DNA of 64,000 nucleotides from Eunapius fragilis (lineage: Eukaryota; Porifera; Demospongiae; Spongillida; Spongillidae). This document shows, in pieces, positions 56,838 through 64,000 of this stretch. The DNA lies in contig OY811974.1 of assembly GCA_963681505.1 (NCBI GenBank), positions 4,513,271 to 4,577,270 of the forward strand. The letters run 5' to 3'. The notes under the pieces are model-generated. The model was not told where the DNA came from. It saw nothing but the letters and a program-made list of their open reading frames with translations, and did no database searches. Made by a program: the position numbers and the translations under genes. Position 1 is the stretch's first letter; every line of letters starts with the position of its first letter.

Positions 56838-57510
56838 CTGGAGAAGCAAACATTATAAGGAATGATGCACTGCAATCATTTGAGATGGGTAACAGTAAAT
56901 AGGTACTCCACATGTACATGCATGTCTGTAGACTACAACCACCATAGCTAAGCCAGTACTGTTTTAATGGTAAAGTTTGCAATCCTAGATCTTCAAGGTC
57001 CTGGCTGGACCACCATTGCAGCTTTATCTGGATTGAGGGGGAGTGGACAATGGTGATGATTCAAATGCATGATCCTAGAGGTATTCGTAATGGGAATGTA
57101 AAAGCAAACTTGAATGACAGCAATCACACTTTATAGTGCATCCAAGTTTGCTCTTACAGATCCATTACCAATACCAGTAATATGCAATCAATCATTGGCA
57201 TTTTATACTGTGCTGGAGTGGGACTCCCTTCCACTAAAAATTGCAGGTTTACTGTGCTCAAATATATATACATAGGCAATAATGGATGTAGAAGGGCAAT
57301 GTCTATTGTCCTGGGCGTCCCCCACGAGGAGCATGTTTGTCCACCAAAGGGTACAGAAAACAAATTCTTTTGTGATTAGTCAGTCGGTGACGTTTAATAG
57401 TTTTTCCACGGTGTACAAGTCCATATCTGTTTTGGTCGAAGTTTTGATTGAAAAGGAAAAATGAAATAGACCTATATAGAAACATGTTGTCATATTTAAC
57501 AGTGTGTGCT
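56838..57510. other. Upstream region of receptor copy 2
   Basis: No recognisable exon. It should contain the promoter of receptor copy 2. Open frames at 57154-57485 overlap on both strands and match no family known to me. Confidence 0.35.
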
Positions 57511-57516
57511 AATATC

Positions 57517-58303
57517 GGAACCTACGAGTAGGTTCCATATAGGAATCCTGCAGTATCATGAATGTCATTAAAACATCACTCACGTCTAGTGGGACAGCCA
57601 AGAGTCGGGTCACTTCACTCTTAGTGGCAATCGAGCGATATCAAAATAGAGAACAGTTCTGCGTTGTATCTGTGTCATAAGACGGTGTACTTTTGGAGAA
57701 CAAAAATACTCGTCCCCATCGTCCGTACCCAGTCCCACCTAAAATTTCTCCTCCGTCGTCATCTTCTTCTTCCTTCGCGATAGTATAACTAACTCACGAC
57801 AGGAACGTTTGTAAAGCACACCAAGTGTATCAATCGCTTCAGGATGCGTCTGCAGGTTATCTTGAGGTGTCTGTTAGACGCCTAACCGATCAGGCAATTA
57901 GCTGAAGCTAGTTGTACCTTATTTGGTGCTGATCTACACATAGCACATTACATCAGCTATCACCATGTTCATGATGCACCGGTATAAAATAACCAGCGTA
58001 ATCAAATTCAATGGTTATACCATGCAATCTCAAGGACAATTTGAGCATCTAAAAGTGGAAAGATCCAGATGCTGCCAGATCTGCCAAACGAGTGCATGTC
58101 AAGCGTGGTACCGAAAGGACCAACAAAACCACCAACCAAAGGTACGATACTGCATTGAGGTCCTAATGAATGATGGCATTATTTATAATGGAACACCACC
58201 TCCTCCTATCTCTCATCTTCCACACCTCCTGCAGTCCCTCACAGTTGATACATGATTATGTGCAGTATACAGTACATAAATAGGAACCTGCTGAAGCAGG
58301 TTG
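57517..58303. mobile_element. Repeat bounded by two hairpins (GAACCT family)
   Basis: GGAACCTAC-GA-GTAGGTTCC (57517-57536) opens the segment and AACCTGC-TGAA-GCAGGTT (58285-58302) closes it. The left 350 bp matches 30404-30760. A 96-codon open frame (57965-58255, CCQICQTSACQAWYRKDQ) has Cys pairs but no known domain. Confidence 0.45.
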
Positions 58304-58359
58304 GAAAGATTGATACATTACAGTGAATATTATTTCTAAACCATAACTTGCGTCTAGAG

Positions 58360-58950
58360 GACGATTATTGATCGGATCATTTCCCTCTTACTGTATAAAT
58401 AAACGAATTCGAATTATTAAAATAAGCCTGGCATTTATTTTTACGATTATAATTACGAATTTATTTTAATCATTAATAAATACGAGTTCAGCTCGTATTC
58501 TTTGTTAATTGGATTTAAAATAGAGCATGCTGACTGTGTGAGAAGTGAGTGTTTACGAAGGAGGACGCTAGCGTTAGTGCAAAATGTTGAAGCAATCAAG
58601 CATATTGACATTCATGCACCAGGAAAGTATTGCGATAGCGGTCACTAGCTGTAATTAGTGGTCAGCAAGTGCTACAATTAGCTCATACCTAGACCTCAGT
58701 TTTTATAAATAATCACTTCTTAGGACTGTTTTGGTAGCGAGGTACCCGTCATGTAAGGTGAAAAAATTACGTACTTATTGATCGTCAAGCATTAAAAAAT
58801 ACGAATTATATATTAATTTACGTTGATATGTTATAAAAAAATACGAATACGTTTTACAAGTTATTGTTTAATTTAAGTTATTATTCATAATTAACTTTAT
58901 TTATACAGTACTTGCTATCGAAAGATTAAAAACAAAAACAGTTATGCATA
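58360..58950. other. Very AT-rich spacer
   Basis: Low-GC sequence with short inverted repeats such as AATACGAG-TTCAG-CTCGTATT at about 58480. No gene is recognised. Confidence 0.5.
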
Positions 58951-59164
58951 GGTTCCATGTCGTAATAACTAGAGAACAAAAATGCTCGTTGCTACGTCTA
59001 ATACTCAGACAATATTTTATAGTCTAGTTCTTCCTTCCTTCGAGATGAAATCCAGTTAACCACAGTCACATCAACCTCTCCCTCAACTCCCCACAGGTTA
59101 AAAGTACCAATACCATCCACTTATAATCTACTACTGGTACCAAGGCCATCCATTGCATAGTCAC

Positions 59165-59251
59165 CTGATGATATGATGTCATCTCCTCCAGCTTCTGGTT
59201 CAGACTGCTCAACTCACTCCTCAGTCCTGAAATGATGACATCACTGGACTC
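59165..59251 (-). CDS. Paralogous coiled-coil exon
   Basis: An 87-bp phase-0 exon with an AG acceptor (59252-59253) and GTGACT donor. It reads ESSDVIISGLRSELSSLNQK then LEEMTSYHQ. It matches the 54-bp exon at 14114-14167 except for 33 extra bases at its 3' end and one substitution. Other exons of this gene copy were not found between 57.3 and 60.8 kb, so the copy may extend past the window or be partial. Confidence 0.6.
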
Positions 59252-60779
59252 CTGTAAGGGTGTGGAGAGATACATGTGTGGAATAGTTCCTTTTGTATGA
59301 TGACAAGATGTCCAAACCTGTACTTTCGAAAACCACCCCCTTCCCACTAATCTGTACAAAGGGGAGAACACATTGGGGACAGGTTTCTCTAAGCCCTTCA
59401 TGGACATCGTGGTAGATAAATGTACCTGCCTGGAGGACACCCAGTACATTAGGCATTGAAGCCCATATAAGGGCCTAATGCCAATACCTCTTCCTCTTTA
59501 AAATGGTTTGTCCTTTTATCCATTTGAAAGGTTAACATCGTTAGCCTGGTAGAAGGGCCTGGTGCCCCTAATCCTTCTTCCCCATGCACAGAAAATAAAA
59601 TCATTCATGCTCTGTCAGTTTAACATCCCTTTTACATTTGACAGTGCATGCTCGTTGCACAGGTGCTTTGGAGATTGGCTTTAAATTGCCAAGGTACAAT
59701 TTTCTTTGGTCCCAAGTCACTGTCAAAGATATAAGCTATGCAATAGCGATACACGTGGTTGATATATAATTTTCTATACTAACTACGTGTACAGCGATCA
59801 TATTGCCTGATAAAGAAATTGAAATACAACTATTAACTTGGTGTGCTCAATACAGCTCTAGTACTTTGATATCTTGCTACCACCTTTGTTTAAACCACTT
59901 TTGCCATCCAATCCTACATGTAGATACAGTACTGCTGATCTCGTCTTTTACAGACCGATTTTATTTACTTGAATAAAACATATGACCATTATATGGGACG
60001 GTGTCCAGCAAAATCACCCTTCTGGAGTTTTTATTTTATCACTATAAAAATTGTACGTTACAAAAAGCAACATATCTTCACAACGGTTTTATATTTTCTT
60101 TTCAAATTTCGTACACTTGTTCACACATCAGTTCTCTCTGGGCAAACCTATTTTGGTGCTCTAGATATTTTCCGTGCCATGGTTACAAAGGTCTCTAACC
60201 CAATGGGTTAAGATTCCACATTTCTCCAGATACGAGTGACGATAACACGTCAAATTTGGAGTGTACATAGAAGGGTCCTGTAGCTATTGATTTCTGCAGA
60301 TCGTTAAGTTTTTTCTTATCCGTTACGGAGATATGGATTTTCAAAGTAATTCGACATTTCGCGCCACTCACCCTATTGCAATATGCCATTATGTAATGGC
60401 CACGCCCTTTAATTTGAAGTTAGTTAATGAACTCCGCTTTGAACGTTTTACGTGGTACATAAGCGATCGTACCTCGTACGCTATGTTTCAACATAAAACA
60501 GTATCGTACGTTCACATGAATCGCTTATGATGGATGCTGTGAATGTTCATGGTAGTTTATATTGTGCACCCTTTTTCTATATCTGCTCAGTTTATGGCAT
60601 GTACATGTAAGCATGCATGTACCATGCCTTGTAATCATGGGGCCACCTTCTTCACCCTCTACACCCTCTACACTAGTCTGGGGACCAGATGACTTGCTTG
60701 CGACAGTCAGTTATCTGGTACACAAACTGCAGTACCTTTAGTATGGCATATCTCTCTAGACCATTCATATTCACTGCCT
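59252..60779. other. Repeat-rich spacer
   Basis: Blocks at 59590-59700 are related to the MITE at 45354-45755, and a block near 60260 to 39045. No exon is recognised. Confidence 0.45.
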
Positions 60780-62895
60780 TTCTTTCTATCTGACCTCCTC
60801 CTCCTTCTCCTCCTCTCCCTCCACCTCTTCCTATCTTCCTTCATCCACCCATCCTCCTCCTCCCCTCCTCTTCCCTCCTACTCCTCTCCTCCTCCCTCCT
60901 CCTCCTCCCTCCTCCTCCTCCCCTCCTCTTCCTCCTTTTACTCCCTCTCATTTTCCCTCCTACCTTCCTTTCCCGTTGCATCCACCCCACCTTCTCCTCC
61001 CCTCCTCTACCTCCTTCTCCTCCTCCCCCTCCTCTTCCTATCTTCCTTCATCTACCCATCCTCCTCCTACCCTCCTCCTCCTCCCCTCCTCCTTCTCCTC
61101 CCTCCTCCTCACCTCCCCTTCTCCTCCTCTTACTCCCTCTCATTTTCCCTCCTACCTTCCTTCCTATTTCACCTACCCCTCCCCCTTCATTTCTTTTGAT
61201 AGCATCCAAACCTCCCCTCCTCCTCCTCATCCTCCTACTTCTATCTTCCTACCCGTTGTATCCTTCCCTCCTTCCCCTCCTCCTTCCATTCTTCCCGTTG
61301 CATCCACTCCCCACCTTCTCCTCCCCCTCCTCTACCTCCTTCTCCTCTTCCTATCTTCCTTCATCCACCCATCCTCCTCCCTCCTCCTCTCCTTCTCTCC
61401 TCCACTCCACCTCCCTCCCCTCCCCTCCTTCTCCTCCTATCTTCATCCACCCATCCTCCTCCCTCCTCCTCCTCTCCATCTCCCCTCCTCCTCCCTCCTC
61501 CTTCCTCCACCTCTTCCTATCTTCCTTCATCCACCCATCCTCCTTCTCCCCTCCTCTTCCCTCCTCCTCCTCTCCTCCTCCCTCCTCCTCCTCCCCTCCT
61601 CCTTCTTTTACTCCCTCTCATTTTCCATCCTACTTCCTTCCGATTACACCTAACACCCCCTCCTCCTCCTTTCTCTTGATTGCATCCACACCTCCCCCTC
61701 CTCCTCCTCATTCTTCTACTTCTACCTTTCTACCTGTTGCATCCTTCCCTCCTCCTTTTATTTTTCCCATTGCATCCACCCCCACTTTCTCCTCTAGCTC
61801 CTCTACCTCCTTCTCCTCCTCTCCCTCCTCCTCGTCCTATCTTCCTTCATCCACCATCCTCCGCCTCCCTCCTCCTCCCCTCCTCCACCCTCCTCCTCCC
61901 CTCCTCCTCCCCTCCTCCTCCCCTCCTCCTCCCCTCCTCCTCCCCTCCTCCACCCCTCCTCCTCCTCCCCTCCTCCTCCTCCTCCTCCCCTCCTCCTCCT
62001 CCTCCCCTCCTCCTCCTCCCTCCTCCTCCCCTCCTCCTCCTCCCCTCTACCTCCCTCCTCCTCTCCTCCTCCCCTCCCCTCCTCCTCTCCTCCTCCCCTC
62101 CCCTCCTCCTCTCCTCCTCCCCTCCCCTCCTCCTCTCCTCCGCCTCTTCTCCTCCTCTCCTCCTTCCCTCCTCCTCCCCTCCCCTACTTCTACCTTCTTA
62201 CCGGTTGCATCCTCCCCTCCTCCTTCCATTCTTTCTGTTGCATCCACCCCCTACCTTCTCCTTCCCCTCCTCTCCCTCCTCCTCTTCCCATCTTCCTTCA
62301 TCCACCCATCCTCCTCCTCCCCCTCCTCCTCCTCCTGCCTCCTCCTCCTCTTACTCCCTCTCATTTTTCCTCCTACCTTCCCTCCTATTACACCTCCCCC
62401 TCCCCCTCCTCCTTTCTTTTGATTGCATTCACACCTCCCCCTCCTCCCCCTCCATCCACCCATCCTCCTCCTCCTCCCCTTCCCCTCCTCTCCTCCTCCT
62501 CCCTCCTCCTCCCCTCCCCTCCTCTCCTCCTCCTCCCTCCTCCTCCCCTCCCCCTCCTCCTCCTCTTACTCCCTCTCATTTTCCCTCCTACCTTCCTTCC
62601 TATTACACCTACCCCTCCCCCTCCTCCTTTCGTTTCATTGCTTCCACACCTCCCCCTCCTCCTCCTCATCCTCCTACTTCTACCTTCCTACCCGTTGCAT
62701 CCTCCCCTCCTCCCCCTCCTCCTTCCATTCTTCCAGTTGCATCCACCCCCACCTTCTCCTCCCCCTCCTCTACCTCCTTCTTCTCCTCCTCCTACCCTCC
62801 TCCTCCTCCTTCTACCTTTCTTCCCATTGCATCCACCCTCCCCCCTCCTCCGCCTCCTCCTCCTCCTCTTTGTACCTTCCTTTCCATTGCATAAA
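60780..62895. repeat. 2.1-kb polypyrimidine satellite-like block
   Basis: CTCCTCCTCCCCT-rich sequence with recurring phrases (CTTCCTTCATCCACCCATCC; TTACTCCCTCTCATTTTCCC; GTTGCATCCACCCC), showing a complex unit of several hundred bp repeated with variants. All long open frames (up to 408 codons) are Pro/Ser/Leu composition artefacts. Mirror-like homopyrimidine tracts can form triplex structures in principle. Confidence 0.9.
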
Positions 62896-63530
62896 TAAAT
62901 GATAAGAGACATGTGTCGGAAGATACAATTCCTTACTTATCCAGCTTTAAACTATTGGTATTGTAAGTCAATGTGTTGTAAATTTGCAAGCACCCGGAAT
63001 CATTTTGGCACTTCAGCATATATAATGTTCTAGCAATATAACCTCTCATGGGTTATTTTACAACTAAAAAGGTGACGATGCAACAACCTAGTAGGCACTG
63101 CCAACAATTAGTCAGGGACATCAGATGTCCCTCCCCCCCTCCATTTCCCCCCCCCCCCCCCCCCCCTCTCCTTACTTATAGTGTACTTTGTTTTTGGAAA
63201 GACCTTAGTGCTATGACATGCACGCATGTAGTTCAAAACTACTTGTTCTAACTTCCATGTAGAGCATGTACAAGGTACCATTCTACCATGTACCATTCTA
63301 CCATGCTTGCTTGTCTATGTAAACCACTGGCCACCCACAATCTGTACCGATAAAGGTATAATAATTTCATAAAAGGCTTATACCAACATACATTCCCTTG
63401 TGTAGAGCTCTAGAGCTCAGTTCTTGCACAGGCTCTGTATATACTGTAATCTCTTATAATAGCATTTTCTAGTTGCATGTAGTTTGCACATCCCAAAAAA
63501 TACATTCCGCTGACTCCTATATCGAGGTGA
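62896..63530. other. Spacer between the pyrimidine block and the gap
   Basis: Ordinary AT-rich DNA with a run of about 20 C near 63148-63167 preceded by GACATCAGATGTCCCTCCCC. No gene is seen. Confidence 0.45.
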
Positions 63531-63730
63531 NNNNNNNNNNNNNNNNNNNNNNNNNNNNNNNNNNNNNNNNNNNNNNNNNNNNNNNNNNNNNNNNNNNNNN
63601 NNNNNNNNNNNNNNNNNNNNNNNNNNNNNNNNNNNNNNNNNNNNNNNNNNNNNNNNNNNNNNNNNNNNNNNNNNNNNNNNNNNNNNNNNNNNNNNNNNNN
63701 NNNNNNNNNNNNNNNNNNNNNNNNNNNNNN
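63531..63730. other. Assembly gap (200 N)
   Basis: Exactly 200 N, probably a placeholder length. The sequence resumes inside a polypurine repeat. Confidence 0.98.
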
Positions 63731-64000
63731 GGGAGGAGGAGGGGAGGAGGAGGGGAGGAGGATGGGTGGATGAAGGAAGATAGGAGGAGGAGGATGGGAG
63801 GGGAGGAGGAGGAGAGGAGGAGGAGGATGGGTGGATGCAGGAAGATAGGAAGAGGAGGGAGAGGAGGAAAAGGAGGTAGAGGAAGAGGAGGAGAAGGTGG
63901 GGGTGGATGCAACGGGAAGAATGGAAGGAGGAGGAGAGGATGCAACAGGTAGGAAGGTAGACATAGGAGGATGAGGAGGAGGAGGAGGGGAGGTGTAGAT
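63731..64000. repeat. Polypurine block, inverse of the 60.8-62.9 kb block
   Basis: The reverse complement gives the same phrases as 60780-62895, such as CTTCCTTCATCCACCCATCC, so the block is inverted relative to the one before the gap. Confidence 0.85.

Noticed and set aside
61196-62894. Long Pro/Ser/Leu-rich frames of about 400 codons
   Set aside because: Polypyrimidine composition lacks stop codons in all plus frames. There is no domain and no splice logic.

Overview
The window is eukaryotic, almost certainly animal, DNA. It carries intron-rich genes with canonical splice sites: a factor-inhibiting-HIF (FIH/HIF1AN) dioxygenase, two tandemly related Ig plus FN3 membrane receptors, and coiled-coil exons. 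Transposons, minisatellites and hairpin elements surround them. The base composition, short introns and very frequent TACATGTA palindrome fit a marine early-branching invertebrate such as a sponge. No single feature proves that assignment.

Layout, left to right. 1-5.2 kb: a 26-bp minisatellite, a minus-strand Ig/FN3 receptor gene (1.22-3.91 kb), and an 18-bp minisatellite that is probably the last exon of a minus-strand coiled-coil gene. 5.93-13.53 kb: a structurally complete EnSpm/CACTA-like DNA transposon. It sits in an intron of the coiled-coil gene and carries two divergent multi-exon genes that both splice to open frames: a BEN-domain protein (about 390 aa) and a Tnp2-type transposase (about 851 aa). 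A 153-bp tandem array follows the transposase. 13.6-16.5 kb: upstream coiled-coil exons. 16.9-19.6 kb: a broken Ty3/gypsy fossil. 19.65-20.57 kb: a 22-bp minisatellite. 20.65-23.4 kb: a long foldback element and its flank, repeated at 32.8-37.3 kb with the palindromic core flipped.

23.7-30.3 kb: a decayed Plavaka-like CMC transposon, split at an intron by a 3.1-kb TTAA-flanked piggyBac-like element that holds about 87 copies of a 24-bp repeat. 30.4-37.7 kb: hairpin MITEs, 330-bp direct repeats, a TTAA-flanked element, and a 1.55-kb TIR element with an 8-bp target duplication. 37.8-46.85 kb: the FIH gene on the plus strand. Its 6.2-kb intron holds a retroelement gag-like fossil, a hAT remnant and a gypsy fragment. 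47.2-50 kb: repeat fragments and two more 26-bp minisatellites, one split by a MITE. 50.56-56.84 kb: the second Ig/FN3 gene, minus strand. 57.5-59.3 kb: hairpin-bounded repeat and a paralogous coiled-coil exon. 60.8-62.9 kb: a 2-kb polypyrimidine block, then a 200-N gap and the same block in reverse orientation.

The left end (minisatellite, Ig/FN3 gene, coiled-coil gene) and the right end (minisatellites, Ig/FN3 gene, coiled-coil exon) keep the same order and strand, so the window spans a segmental duplication with the mobile DNA and the FIH gene between the copies. The most notable find is the apparently intact two-gene transposon at 5.93-13.53 kb.
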